Positions 1 to 13,300 of a stretch of DNA of 64,000 bases are shown piece by piece. Made by a program: the position numbers and the translations under genes. The DNA comes from Crotophaga sulcirostris (lineage: Eukaryota; Chordata; Aves; Cuculiformes; Crotophagidae), in assembly GCA_013397455.1 (NCBI GenBank), contig VYZB01000016.1:1-64000 (forward strand). Reading direction: 5' to 3'. The notes under the pieces are model-generated. The model saw only the letters and a list, made by a program, of their open reading frames with translations, was not told where the DNA came from and ran no database searches. The stretch's first letter is position 1, and every line of letters begins with the position of its first letter.

Positions 1-421
1 AAGGGTTTAGAGCACAAGTCTTACAAGGAGTGACTGAGGGAACTGCAGTTGTTTAGCCTGGAGAAAAGAAGGCTGAAGGGAGACCATATTGTGCTTTACA
101 ATTACCTGAAAGGAAGCTGTAGTCTGGTGGGTGTTGGTCTCTTCTCCCAGGTAAGAAGTGATAGCATGAGAGGAAATGGCCTACGGTTATGCCAGATGAT
201 GTTCAAACTAGATATTAGGAAATATTACTTCATTGAAAGTGTTGTCAAGCATTGTAACAAGCTGCCCAGGGAAGTGACTGAGTCAACATCCCTGGAGATA
301 TTTAAAATGTGTAGATGTGGCACTTAGGGACATGATTTAGCGGTGAACTTGACAGTGTCAGGTTTATGGTTGGACTTGATGACATTAAAGGTATTTTCCA
401 ACCTAAACCATTCTATGATTC
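1..421 (+). mobile_element. CR1 retrotransposon 3' fragment (ORF2 C-terminus plus tail)
   Basis: This is the 3' end of a CR1 LINE, cut by the window edge. The frame at 49-327 reads like the far C-terminal part of CR1 ORF2: LEKRRLKGD, then [21 protein letters not shown] and KLPREVTES in the expected order. It is followed by a short untranslated tail that ends in CCATTCTATGATTC, the usual CR1 terminus. The frame lacks the endonuclease and reverse transcriptase parts and is diverged, so it is a dead 5'-truncated copy. It is the same region as the copy at 54640-55175. Confidence 0.88.
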
Positions 422-1276
422 GGTAAATTTTCTCTGTTTTAATATCAGAATGTTCCTGCAAATAAACTTGCTGTATACATAGAATTTACTGCAACAGTTT
501 CAGGGATTAAACAATTTTCAGGTCCAGAAGGGCATAGTTAATGCCCTTACAACATCATTCTCTTTTTCAAGATGGTTATATGGATCGTTCCTTTATTGGG
601 GTGAAGCTCCTGCAGTGCAGATGATTCTTTTAAGACCTGTCATCAAAATACAAGACTCATACACCTCTGAAAAGGATTTGAATATCTGGTAAAGATAAAA
701 TAAAAAAAAAGTTATGGAAGTATGATGCTGTGGAACAGCGTGCAGTCTCTTGTATGATACAGAGAACACACAAATATTTTGTCTAAGAGGTGTGATGGCA
801 ATAGTCATTACAGTACTGTTTTCTACATAAGCAGAAACACGAAGTTAAATGAAGATGCTTTCTTCAACACATATTCATTCCTTTTTCTTTGATTATCATT
901 TTACCAAATTCAAAACATTACCAAAAGAGCCACATGGAATGAGATCCTAAAGTAGCAATTCAAGTATTAACATTATTTTTCTGGGGTAACTTATACTCTC
1001 GTAAGTCTTTATTAATTACTTTCTAAAAATGTTCTTCACATTGTATATTTTAATCTCCCGTCCATTAGGCCATTGCCTGTTCTGTAGATTGCATATTGCA
1101 CTGATTAAAATTCACTTTGTTTGAATGAAGTCACAGTAATGACGTAGCTCTCCTGATACAATTATATGTATTTATGAATAAGGCAAAGCCCCTGTCGCTC
1201 TGTATGTCAAAAGGTTCTTAGTTAATGAAAAAAAGAAATTGGATCAGTGTGATACTGTGAAAAGTTGTGGTTGTAC
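422..1276. other. Non-coding AT-rich DNA, nothing recognised
   Basis: No exon-like frame, RNA gene or repeat was recognised. Open frames here are short and low in complexity. Confidence 0.6.
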
Positions 1277-1416
1277 CATTCCTGGAGCTGTTCAAGGCCA
1301 GGTCGGATGAGCCTTTGAGCAGCCTGGGCTGGTGGGAGGTGTCCCTGCCCATGGCAGGGGGGTTGGAACTAGATGATCTTTAAGGTCTCTTCCAACCCAA
1401 ACCTTTCTATGATTCT
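1277..1416 (+). mobile_element. CR1 3' tail fragment
   Basis: The segment carries the classic CR1 3' end in order: TTCAAGGCCAGGTCGGATGA, the GAGCAGCCTGGGCT block, the CCCTGCCCATGGCAGGGG hairpin, GTTGGAACTAGATGATCTT, and finally CTTCCAACCC with a TTCTATGATTCTA terminus. Only about the last 140 bp is present, so this is a heavily 5'-truncated insertion. The order of blocks places it on the + strand. Confidence 0.92.
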
Positions 1417-4400
1417 AAAAGCAAATACATTTTTCATTTTATTCAGTTGATAATCAAAAGAATGCAGAAAAGCCTGGAAGAACAATTTTTGCAAAAGAAA
1501 GAACATAAATACAGCAGGGCAATAAAACCGTGGAATGGTGACATACAATGAAGACTTTCATAACTCAAGGAAGAGTGACTTTCAGAATCACCTTAAAAAC
1601 AGGAATTTGTAGAGAGCCCTACCATTGTGGTCAAGAAACCATTTGCCACACTTTGCAATGCATGTTCAATGGTTGTCACATTTTTACAGAAAAAATGTTT
1701 AGAAAATATTTTCTTCCTAATTATTTTTACTACCATTTTTTTGTGATCATTAACACCAAATCTTGTGCATAAAGGCTGAATACTCAGTATGTTGGACAAA
1801 ATACGTAATAAGCATATTTTAGAAATTATGAAGTTATATAAAAAAAGTTTCAGTCTTACTGTCATAATCCAAAGTGTCACTGTGTCTTTATAGGTTATAA
1901 AATGGAGGCCTCTTGTGCCTTTGGGAAGTTACATTTCTTCAATTCCTGTCATTGGAGGCTCAGTGAAGCATCATGTGCCAAGTACTTCTCTAAAGCAAAG
2001 TTAAATGTTGCTAGTTTAGGAAAGAATCTTGGAACAAAAATTCCGTGTGAAAGCAAAGCACCTTATTTTCTTTTAAACAGTGTAGCTGTTTGAAGCTGTT
2101 CAGAGGCTTATGCCATAGGATTGTCATGTTTTCCAAGTTTTCTTATAAAACTTTCTAAAGTGTGTTTCTAACCAAATAATGAGTCTGTTATGTGCATATG
2201 CATGGTGTTTGTTCTAGATAAATAGTGGCATTGAAGTCCTGACATGTTTATTTCTGTATCTTCAAATATTCTGGCTTTTGCCCCTGTGCTTACTTTTGGT
2301 ATAAAGAGGAAGAGAACTGAAGTGCAGGAAAGGCTTGGCTTCTCTGGGACTCTAAGTCTCCATATTCTCCATTATTCCAAAAAGCTCCACATGAATTTCC
2401 CTGGATGAAGTGATAACAACAGGAGTTTTGCCATTTTTCAGTGGGATCAAAGCTTCACACCAAGCCACTGCCTGTAATTCAATTACATGGTGTTAGTGGC
2501 AGAAAAAAACCCCGGCCTTTGCTTCAGTATTACTTCCCTGCATCTTTGATATCTACTGGCTTGTAAAATAAGTGAACTATGCAAGCCTGAGCATCAAGCT
2601 GTTACTATTGGTAAACCTCCAGCAGCACAGGTTATAGTGTACCAGGGTTACAAATTAACACCATCATATGGGAAAGTGGGGTTTGGGTTTGGTTGGTTGG
2701 TTTGGTTTTTTACATTTCTAGCTTCTGCAAGTGTAGCACAGCGTAAACTTATGTGTTTGTTCTCTCCTGATGGCGGGCCTGACCTTCAACGAAATATTTA
2801 AGAAACTCTGCAGAGCCTGACGTGTTCCACACTGCATGATTCAATGGGAAGGAAGCATACCTCTACAGGAAGTCATAGAGAAAGTAAGATAAAACAGCAG
2901 TCTGAAAGGAACAGCAGCAGGACATGACTCAAAATATTATCAAAAGAAGAAAACTATTTTCCTAGAGGGCAGCAGTCTCCATTGCAGAGATAATAAATTT
3001 GCATTGCAATGCTTCTAGAAGGTATGTGATTTTCCATGGGGTGTCAAGGCATTCAGATAAAATGCCACACACAAAAAGTGTTTTTAAAAACTGCCTGGAT
3101 GCATGTCTTTCACAGTTTAAAGACAAAAAGTTCTGCATCTTCCTCATCTAAATAAAAAATATTTATTTTCCCTTTAAAGGAACGGACAAAGAGAAGTATT
3201 AGAAGTATTTGGATGTTGTAGCACATCATGGAAAATATTTATTTTCAGGTTTTTTTTCTTCAGAATGTATTTTTGAAGGGAGAATTTAAGCTCTAACACG
3301 TACAGGTTAGGTATAAACTTTTTAAAGAAAGATACAAGACCAACACTTTTCTGTATAACTTTGAGTTATGGTAGCACAGCCTTTGATAAGTTTCATCTGA
3401 CCTGAAGTTCTGCTTAAGCAAGCATCTAAGCAGATAAGAACATATCTCATAGCAAAAAACATCTAGTATTTGATTGTATTCCTTTGTGCTTTTTAATGCC
3501 ATTGTAAAGAATTTTAGACACCTGGCTCCTTCAGACTCTTCTGTTTAGCCTAGCAGCAGCTTCTTCAGATAAATATTAAAATTTTGAATGAAGGCAGGAG
3601 TGACAGAAAAGAGGAGGGTGCAGCCACAGGAAACAGCATAACCCTCCATACCACTGGTGACTAGCCAGGATTCCTCTGGCTCTGCACTGGTGTGAGCGCC
3701 TCTTCAGATCCATGTCTCTCAGATAATAGTTGTTGGATAGGATGATTGCACCTGTTTAATTAGATGTTTATGCAATAACGCTATACTAGTTGTCAACTCA
3801 CTGAAAGCATGGAAGATGTTTGTTTTCCCTATTGTCATTGCCCTAAAAGTGCAGCATTATCTTTTGTATTACTTTTTTTTTTTGGTAAAGCTATGCATAG
3901 ATCTCGTATATGCATGTATAAACAAACATTTATATATATATGCACATGTACTCACACAAGCCAAGTTTATCATAGATTTTAAAGGGTAGATAATGTCATT
4001 AATATTAAAGAATTCATAAAACATCTCATTGAAAAGTAAATTTTTGGATAATCATATGCACACATGTTCTATAATATTGCAATGCATTTTAAATACTGTT
4101 TGAATGCTCTATGATTATAATACTCAAATACATAACATCAAGACTATATGAAGGCAAGGAAATGTCAGAAGAAATACATGATGAGAATAAAAATTGAATA
4201 AAACTGGCCTTCCACATAAGTAGCAGTTAGGCATGACACTGTCAAATGTCAAAACAAATACTATCATGTGCAGATTCCTATCCGAATGATAGAGTAACTA
4301 TGCCATGAACCCTGTGCCTTTTCTGAATGTTATATAATCTCTCCCTCAGATTTTGCCCTATTTGTTTGCACTATTCTAGGTTTTAATATGTAGTATAATA

Positions 4401-4472
4401 AAATAAATGCAAATATCTAAATTTAAATGATTTGCATAGTAGTTGTCTTGTCTAAAAAATACCAACAACCTT
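1417..4472. other. Non-coding upstream DNA, nothing recognised
   Basis: AT-rich sequence with short A and T runs and a short TA repeat near 3930. No gene, RNA or clear repeat family was recognised on either strand. Confidence 0.55.
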
Positions 4473-4501
4473 CCCCCCCCCCCCCCCCCCCCAAAAAAAA
4501 A
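4473..4501 (+). repeat. Poly-C / poly-A homopolymer tract
   Basis: Twenty consecutive C (4473-4492) are followed directly by nine A (4493-4501). The opposite strand is a 20-G run that could form a G-quadruplex. The exact length is doubtful because such runs are prone to sequencing and assembly error. Confidence 0.95.
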
Positions 4502-4689
4502 CAACTTACCTCCCACCTTTTAGAAATCATAACCTTGACTATATTTATTAAAAATGCTTACTGAATTATTTCTGTTATGGACAAACATTCAACTTTACAA
4601 CTTCGAAATTTAGCTACAAGTATATGATGAAGACACTTAACTGTCCTGGTTTATCCGAACACGATTTGAATACCTTAGCATCCTCTTTT

Positions 4690-4850
4690 GCCAAAGCACT
4701 ATAGCATTAGAAATGTAATGATCATGCTGATCAGACCAAAAGTCCATCACTGCTGCATCCCATCTCTGATGATGGCCAGTCACAGGTGCAGAGGGAAAGC
4801 ACATTGAAAATAAAGGTAGAGTAGATGCATGATCCTTTAATATTTCCTTT
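4690..4850 (-). mobile_element. Old CR1/L3-like LINE remnant
   Basis: On the + strand the order is TGATCAGACCAAAAGTCCATC, then CATCCCATCTCTGATGATGG, then CCAGTCACAGGTGCAGAGGG. This resembles the reverse complement of the 3' part of ancient amniote L3-type CR1 elements, whose tail reads GGCTAGATGGACC...TCTGACCCAG in sense. It is well diverged. The matching part of a similar element lies in the opposite orientation at 44800-45190. The edges are approximate. Confidence 0.6.
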
Positions 4851-7800
4851 GAGATTTCTTTAAAAATCAATGATTTATTTTGTACTATATTACTTTTTCC
4901 CACACTGTATATGCTAGCTTTTGATGTGTTTAATTACTGATTTATTTATTTATTACCCCATTTTGGCTACTGCTAAGCACCATGACAAAGTTATGTAATT
5001 TTACAATTGTTATTGTCTTTTGCTTTTTTAAAATCTTTTGGTAATTTAAGTGTGTGTCACCTAGTTCAGGTGTTTTAATAGGAAAAAGTGAACAGATTTT
5101 TTTTCATTTAATTCAGAGCCTTCATAAGCCTATAGCTCTCTATCACATTCTCTCTATAGCCATTCCTTTTTCAAGCTGGATAATACATAGCTATGTGTAA
5201 ATTCTTACATAGAAGTCACTCAATAGTTAGCCTCATCACACTTTTCTCTATCTCAGGTTATTTTTCGAAGTAGTTTCTAGTTTGTATTACAGAATTTATC
5301 AATTTTCTTTCCACGTTGTTGCAGAATAATCTAGATTTCTTTAGGAAGCTGAAATTCCACCAGTGACTCTCCTTTCCTCTCGCTCTAAAGTGAATTTAAA
5401 TGATAACTAACATACTTCACATGTTGGCAATTTCACATTGAAATATTGAGCAAATATCATGTGATCTGTGTGATTTATTAATGTTCAATTTATTGGTCTG
5501 GTTTTGAAAATGATCTATTAGCATGTCTAACTGAAATGATTCCTCAGTCTTATCTCCTATAATGAAAGCTGTGGTATCAGCTTCCTTTAGGCTTCTCTGC
5601 TATGAACATGAAGTTATTGGGATGCTTAAATTCTCTGTGATGGCTTCTTCTTCCCACAGCATCTTTTTTTGTACCTACAGTATCTATTGACCCTGAAACC
5701 ATGGATCTTTGGACAGGATTGTGAGGCCATATGGCTGCTTGCCAGATTCCATGCTTACAATAAGTCTGTAAAACTAGCTATAGCTTTGGGGTATTCATGT
5801 TCCTCAAACCTTTTCTTTGTCTTCTGCCATTAACAGTTTCACGTTTACATTATGAAAGGTAAAGCTTCTTCTAACTTCCGTGTCTTTAATGTATTTTTGT
5901 TCTAAGAATCTCCTGTTTCATTTAATTGTGTTATATTCTGTAAATAAGATATCCCATTTATCAGAGAGATGCCTTTCAGACGTGCTTTTGGTGTGATGTT
6001 ATTTTTATTCTTATTGGTTAGTGAAGTGTCTTTAGCTATCTTCCATGTTGTATTTTACCCTTTCAACTGCTCTTTTTCATTTCTTTTTTTCATAAGCTTC
6101 TTATTTTTATATACCAATGCTAACTGAAGGTAAGTCACAGTATTATGGATAGTTAATACCACATCTCTTTTCTTGTATAAAGGTATAGGTCACTGTTACA
6201 AAGCTATTATTTGATTGAGGTACTTAGAACCAAATGTTGCCCCAATTCAGAAATAAATCAGTATATTATTTTTTCTCTTTTTGTGAGTTTTGCAGGGAGT
6301 TGTTTTGAGTGACAGTCATATATGATATAAAAAAATCTATACTTTGCATTCTCCACCATCTGACATTTATCCACTGTGGATTATGTTCTCATTTATGGTT
6401 TTATTGACCATTCTTCGAACAAGATATCCATTAATCAGTTTAATTGAGCCCTTCTTCTGACCTAAAAATAGATCAATCACATTTCTGATCTTGTTTACTC
6501 ATATGCAGTGAACTGTATTTATAATGAAATGGATCCCAGAATTACTTTAAGAACCTTAATTTCAAAAGGGCCATGGGAAATCTAGTCCACAGATAAGGAA
6601 TGGAAAGAAAGCCTTTTTTTAACAGAAAAGAAAGAAAGGTCTTCCGTAAGCTGAAGAAGCTGATATTAAGAGATGTTTAAAGATCAAAGCAAATTCCTCC
6701 AGAGAGCAGATACAGAGATACCTCACAGAGGAACTTTGGAGTTCTACAAAAGTGAAATAAAACTGCCAACAGAGAATAACAGAGAATATTGTAAAACTTA
6801 ATGATTACTAGGTTGCACAAGACTCAAATAATAACTCTCAAAAGCCCCCCTTTTCTCCCAAAACTGCAGGATAGCAAACTGTGTTTATGTGTAGAAAGAA
6901 GAGGTAGGAATTGTGATTTAATTTAGACTTTTGTCATTTGGTACAGGTGAATTTTGTAATTTGGTGTGACCATGCTTCAAGATAAATGGAAGAACTAAGT
7001 ATTTTCCCAAATTACTAAGATATATTTCTATTGTGCTGAGTCTGTGCACTCCATACACACTAGGTTTGTACTTAACTCTAGTATTCCTTTTCTGAAATGG
7101 CAAACACGTACATGGCACTTCATCATTGTAAATGAAATGTTAAATTGAAGTGCTAGCTATGAATTGCCTATCCACATAATCTGTAAATTACTTTTAATAA
7201 TCCATAAAAGAAAACAGACTGTGACATGTTAAAGGTTTTTGCTGTATCTCAAAGAGTGTAGCTCTGCAGAAGTCAGCCGAGCTCTATAGTTGCATTCATT
7301 CACTCTGGAAAAAACTAATGCCTCAGGTGTAGAAAGGTCTTCAGCATCTAATCCTTGTAGCCCAGACACCCAAGAGGGCAAGCAAAAGTTGTTCCTGTAG
7401 TTGTTCAAATAATATAGTCTCATTCTATGGCCACAACACTAGAATGAATAGTTGAAGACTGGGGAATAGCATGACATAATTTAACAGGGAAGAAATGAAA
7501 ATTGTATCACGTCATGCAGATTTATTACACAGTGTAATTGTGTGTTTTAAATCAAAAAAAATACTTTTCTGAGAGAGCTCTACAGCAGTGGTGCTTGGTG
7601 GTACTTTGATGGCTTGCTTTCATGTTGATGTACTTTACCTCAGAACACTCTTGATGCTACACTAAAGGTAACTTTAGCTACTATGCAATGTATGCTACCG
7701 TAATTCCATCCATCCAAAGAATACAATCAGGCTGGTAGACCCAGGGAAGTGGTCTCTGTAAAATTAATGTCAGATCTTACAGGTAAATACTAGTCAGCCT

Positions 7801-9299
7801 TAGTCATTGAAGACTACTCAAGTGTCTACAGTGAATTACAAAGAATTCACAGGATCGTTGTGAGTGAAAAAAACCAAATTTTGTTTTCAGAAATGCTGCA
7901 ATATGGAAAGACCAGTATAGATGCTTTATGATCCATATCAATGAAAGATTTTGGTGTTGCTAATATTTTTAGTACCGCTGCATAACAAGAAACAGTCAAA
8001 AGAATAAAGCTGCATGGCTGAGATTCAAATATGCTCATAAAACACAGTGGATGCTCAGTGAGCTTTGCAGCCCAAATAACTCTCACTTGTGTTACAATAG
8101 AAGCCTTAGGCACTCTTGTCCTATGATGACATCTTGTTAGCAAGCAGCAGACCCCAGCAGAAACAAAAGCTTAGAGCATCTCTGCCTAACTGCCCATGAA
8201 CTCCAGTTTCCTTAGAATTCTGCCTAACAAGAGACTTGGTTACTAATTTGATTTGTAGAAGAGCAAAACCCTGGCAAACCAAAAGCCACAAACACTCCCA
8301 AGTGATTTGCTGCAAAGCAGAACAAATGCGTAACTGCTTTAAATGAATCATATTCCATTAATTTCACGTAACAGCAAAAGCAGGATTTTTTTTCTAGTTT
8401 ATGAGTGAAGCTCCCTTGTTTGAAAATATCTGTTATTGGAAGCATTGACAGTAAAAATGTTTTATAGACAAGACTTGATTATGTCTGTCTTTGATTCAAA
8501 ATTTGCCATTTAAATAGTATTACAGATGTCAGGAGACAACCAAGTCATCATCTCCTTACTCAAATATTGCTGCAGACTTCATGAGAAAAATGTATTTGGA
8601 AAACAGTAGGAAGATTTTTCATGCTTAACATCATTACCACACAATTACAAGGAATGAGAAATATTTCTCACATGTATGCTTTTTGTCTAGTGAAATAATT
8701 GCTCAAACACCTAGGTTCAAGGTCAAACAAGCTGGGCATACTGAAAGTATATTTTGCCATTGTTTTCCCATTACAAGTTTTACAAGACATTGTTACAGGA
8801 GCTAACTGCAGCAGAAGAAACTAAACGAGTGAAAACTGGAACAGTTGGGTCTATTCTAGGTTTTGACATACAGAAGGATTTGAAAATCCAAAATGTCTTG
8901 ACCTATTTTGCAGGATCAGAGCTAAGGCAATGATTCTCAATAATTCTCAGAATAGCAACATTCCATATAAAAATACAGAAGAAATGAGGACTTCCAACTA
9001 TAATGCTAGATAGAATGCAATATTTCTCACAGCACTGCCATGCTGTGCACTTATTTAGTCTCCATGCATTCATTCTCCACCATCTTACTGTTTTTCTCCA
9101 TAATTTCTGTCACTCCTCCATAAGCAAAATAAAACAGATGTGTCAATTTTCACATAGAAATCTCCGCTTGTGGTGCTCAGCATCATTTATTGTTTTATTT
9201 CCCTTCCTTTTCAAAAACTTTCTTTATGCTAAAGAAAAGCTTAGTTGTAGAAACTTTCCTTTCCTGATTTTACGGTTTGCTTATCAATCTTTACTCACC
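4851..9299. other. Non-coding upstream DNA, nothing recognised
   Basis: AT-rich single-copy-looking sequence. Open frames of up to about 98 codons occur on the - strand near 7847-8143, but they overlap each other in several frames and look like chance. No repeat family was recognised. Confidence 0.55.
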
Positions 9300-9329
9300 T
9301 TAAGCATTACACTATAGTGTAATGCTTAA
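9300..9329. repeat. Perfect 30-bp palindrome
   Basis: The 15-base half TTAAGCATTACACTA is followed by its exact reverse complement with no spacer. It begins and ends with TTAA. The inner 8-mer TTACACTA occurs at 9307-9314, inverted at 9315-9322, and again directly at 9331-9338. That third copy lies at the start of the adjacent foldback. Confidence 0.95.
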
Positions 9330-9482
9330 TTTACACTAATAATCCCAATGACTTCATTTGGTTCCTGTTGCAGAACTGAAAGCCAAATATGCATCTTTAA
9401 TAACATGCCTGATGAACCTATTTGGCATTCACTCCTGCAACAGGAACTGGATGAAGTCATTAGGATTATTAATGCAAGTTAA
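9326..9482. repeat. Foldback: 64-bp inverted repeats around a 29-bp loop
   Basis: The left arm (9326-9389) and right arm (9419-9482) are inverted copies of equal length with about 54 of 64 positions matching and no gaps. Both contain the uninterrupted core GTTCCTGTTGCAG (inverted in the right arm) and the outer end TTAA. The loop is 9390-9418. This could be a MITE-like non-autonomous DNA element, with TTAA as a piggyBac-style target, although the piggyBac terminal motif is not seen. It could also be a hairpin made by template switching, or a hairpin RNA source. The family was not recognised. Confidence 0.85.
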
Positions 9483-10326
9483 ACATATAAGTATTTTCTG
9501 GACCCAATTGTACTTAGCTGTTCCACACAGTCAGTAGAAATAACTTTAGTGAATCATTATTATTATATAATTTCTAACAATCATGTATGTAAAACACAAA
9601 ATCCCTCCTTTGATGTTGTTTAGGATTGTTTTTCTAAAATATCAAAGATACAATCTACAGAGTAGGTACAGCCTACAGAGATGCATGCTATGGGTAACAC
9701 TCAAAAGTACTGATACTTGTGTGAAAATCTTGAGAAATACGGTAATATTCTTTTGTCATAGAAGTTGCTCAATTATTAAAATGCCTATTTACTAGCTAGA
9801 AATAAATAGTGGGTTTTCTGTAGAAGGAAGTCAACACTGGAATCTCAGGAGAGTGTCTGAGCCCATCTTGACTAAGGTATTCTTAAATACCCTGGAAATG
9901 AGATGAATAAGTGAGAGTAGTTGGGTTTGCGTTAAATCAAAGTTATACGAGCATAGTAAAGAAAAGGACCAACTCTGAGTAATTATAAAAGGACAAAAAA
10001 CACCCACTGAGTGACTGGGTGATAAAATGGTTGATGAAAATAATAGTATGTAATGTGAAGTAACAGGAGAAAAATATTTGAATTTTATGTATGCAATGAA
10101 GAGTTCTGAATTGACTATTAGTATTCAGGGATGAGGTTATAGGACTGCAGTGGATAAATCTATCCACATTAGAATAAATATTTTCTAAGAAAGCAGCATT
10201 TCAATGTACAGCATTTGAAAAAAGCAAACAATGTCCAAGAGAGAAGCAAACATAAAAAACTCATTCTGCCACTCTCCAAAACTATAGCATCCTCTTCTTT
10301 TGAAAACTGCACAGTGTTCCATTTTT
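9483..10326. other. Non-coding upstream DNA, nothing recognised
   Basis: No gene, RNA or repeat was recognised. Confidence 0.55.
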
Positions 10327-10395
10327 TCATAGAATCATCTGAGTTGGAAGGGATCCACAAGGATCATCTAGTCCAACTCCTGCATAGGAGAATCC
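10327..10395 (-). mobile_element. CR1 3' tail fragment
   Basis: The + strand reads TCATAGAATCATCTGAGTTGGAAGGGATC... and then ATCATCTAGTCCAACTCCTGC. This is the reverse complement of a CR1 3' end, including the terminal ATTCTATGA octamer and the CAACTC / GATGATCC blocks. Only about 65-70 bp survives. Confidence 0.88.
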
Positions 10396-13300
10396 TAAAA
10401 TTCACACCATTTTAAGGTTTCTTCTCAAAAGGAATAAAAGCAGACCTGTATGGTAAGGATACAAGAGGATTCAGGGTTTGCCTGGGCATTTGTTCTTACA
10501 TGTTGTGACTGCTTTCACAGACCAGCAAATCTCTGTCAGCAAGGTAAATACCTGGAGGAGAGGGTATCCCACTTGACCCAAATGTCCAGTCTACTTGTAG
10601 ATCTATGGGGGACACAGAGGCCCCTGTGTAAGACAGAACGCCCCTCTGTGACTTGTTTCAGACGGTCAGTGTGACTGTGTTTCCTAGTGCCTGTCTCAGT
10701 ACTCCTCCAACTCTTCAAGATTCATTCAGTTTGTTGGTGAATGATTTTCTCATGTCCCTACGTTAGGCAATCACGAGTTGATGAAGGAAAGCACTCCTGA
10801 TGAATGATGCAGGAATCGTACTGCTTAGTCAGTGATACATCTCAGCCTCTCAGCCATCTTTACCCAGTTATGTTTTCTGTGCTTTTAAGTGCTGCCCTAC
10901 ATGACAGTGGAACTAGTCTGACACTTGCTCATCTGCAGTTAACAACAGACTAAAAAAGCTTTTATAACACTGTTTATATCTAGTTGCAGTAACATTCAGC
11001 TTTTTCATGTAAATTGGAACTCTTTTTCTGTTTCTTCTGAAACTTGTATTCACAGAATTAAGCAGAATAATTTTTCATTCTTGATGTAGACATAATTTTT
11101 GGAAAGGTCAACAGCTTATAGTCTGTACTATTTTTAGAGATTAATTGGCTTGTAAATTCATAACAGGAAAATACTCGGTCTATGAAGAACCTGAAAATGG
11201 GAAGAAACTAGGTAAGGGACAAAGGAGAAATACATTTCCTATCCTCGGACATTTCTGCCTTTCCTAAGCAAGAAAAAGGGATAGAAGGTAGTTATCGCAA
11301 TTTAGAAGCTTTATGTAATATACACTACTAGAGCAGTAAAAAGCACAGTAATTATCCTTAGGGTAAGAGTAGGTAATCAAAGGAACTAAATAACGAAGAC
11401 CTAGCTTGGTATCACTTATTAACTGACAGTGGAGGCTCCCTTTACATCCTTCAGCTGTGAAATGCACTGGTTTAACATACCATGCTTTAGTTTTTACAAA
11501 CCTGGAATTTGTTCATTTCCTCTGCTAGGCTGAATCTGATGGGGAAACTACATTTTTATTTACAAGCAAAATTCATTACTTAATCACAACGCGTGGTGTA
11601 CTGTATAGATGTGGGACATGGTTGTGGGCTTGGACCAGCTAATGCCTTTGACTGAGTCCTAGTACCTTAAAATGGTAGCAGTTACTGTATAGCTGAATAG
11701 CCATGGGATCAGGAGCAGTGGGATTTTCAGACATGCATAATCCTATTATGCTGGTCATTAAAATAGAAAAGCAGAGCAGTAAGAGTTAATGGAGTCTAAT
11801 ACTTCCCATAGTGTTCTGGATAACCATTATCCACCAGAGGGTGCTGCTCTAGAAATAGGAAATAGTTTTTATTGTGAATTTTGTCTTCAAGGTGTAATTC
11901 TTCCTCACCTTCAGCCTAAAGGAATAGGGATGTTTTAGAGGTATGTGTATAGAGGCAAAAGATCAATCTTAATACATGCAGTATGCCTTTTTATAACCAT
12001 GTGTCATGCTTTTATCCTTTTTATAAACAACTTTCAATCCTAGGGTTCATGAGAAAAGCTAATGTGCAAGGCTCTGTGCCAGTCGGAGGGCATAGCTATT
12101 AAGATATGATATTAATGGAAATGACCTCTGTCAGTAAGATGGACGAAGCTTGCTTCCAAAACCTATCTAGTCTTTACCAGTTTTATATTTCAGATGCTCC
12201 CTTAGGCACATCAGTGCATTGGCACATTAAGTTACAAAATAAAAGGAATGTAAATTCCACCACTAAAAGTATCCCTACAAGTAAAGTAAGTAGAAAAGTT
12301 CAAACCTGTTAAAAATTTGTTGAGCTAGTGACTTCTGAATACTAAATATTTTCTTTTCTAAATGTTAGATTGGACTGTATAAAAGTGGTTGAATCTTTCA
12401 GAGATAGACTAATTTGATCTCTTATTTTACTGATGTGGTATCCTTTTGTTTTACTTTGTTTCCCAGTACTCTGAAAGAATCCATCCAGGTTATGGATAAA
12501 TTTTATTATAATTCGTTATAATTACAATTTAGTCATAGGAATAATCCTGTCAGTCCTGAAAATTAGATATATGGGTCATCATACATTAAACTGTTTGATT
12601 CTGCACCAAATTATTCCCAAATCAACACTTTTAAGAGCAAATTACATAGCAATTTAGGTCAAGTCTGCAGTTTTTAAATTCCAGTTATTTATCTCTGTCA
12701 TTCTTTTGATTATTTTTCTAAATATGTGTAAATTAATAGGTGATTTAAAGAACTGTTGCTGGTTTTGCTTGTTTTTCCATTGAGAGCAAATACAATCATG
12801 TTTAAGGTATTTTAAGATAAGCTTTTACTTTGTATTGGCAATGGACTGGATATAGGGCAAACCAGAGAAAATATTCCTATCTATATAATTTTTAAATTTC
12901 CATGTATGTAAAACTAAATGATAGTATCTGGATGTATTTTACAGTATTAGCTTATCTGTCTCCCTCACAAAGGAATATAATCACCTATCTCTAGAGCACT
13001 CTGAGAAAGGACAAATAATAAAATACTTTGAGAAAAATACTTTAACAGCCAGGAAAGAGGAACTACATCTCTTTGTTGGAATATTAAAGCTGTAGTACCT
13101 TATTTTCTAAGGTTATATGAAATCATAATATACCCTAAACATTTAGATGCTTTATTATCTACAGAAAATCAATATTTTTTGCAAGCAGCTGCTGCGTCTG
13201 ATCAATGATTCATCCATATTCTGCTCCAAAGTCTGTGGATGTGTTTTTAACAAAGCTCTTTTGAATCAAACAGTAGAGAGATTAAGTGCAATTTATTGAA

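Noticed and set aside
49..327. 92-codon open frame as a gene
   Set aside because: It is also a CR1 ORF2 tail.
4641..4652. CTGTCCTGGTTT, like the start of the avian LTR at 46643
   Set aside because: Similarity stops after about 11 bases. The next LTR blocks are absent.
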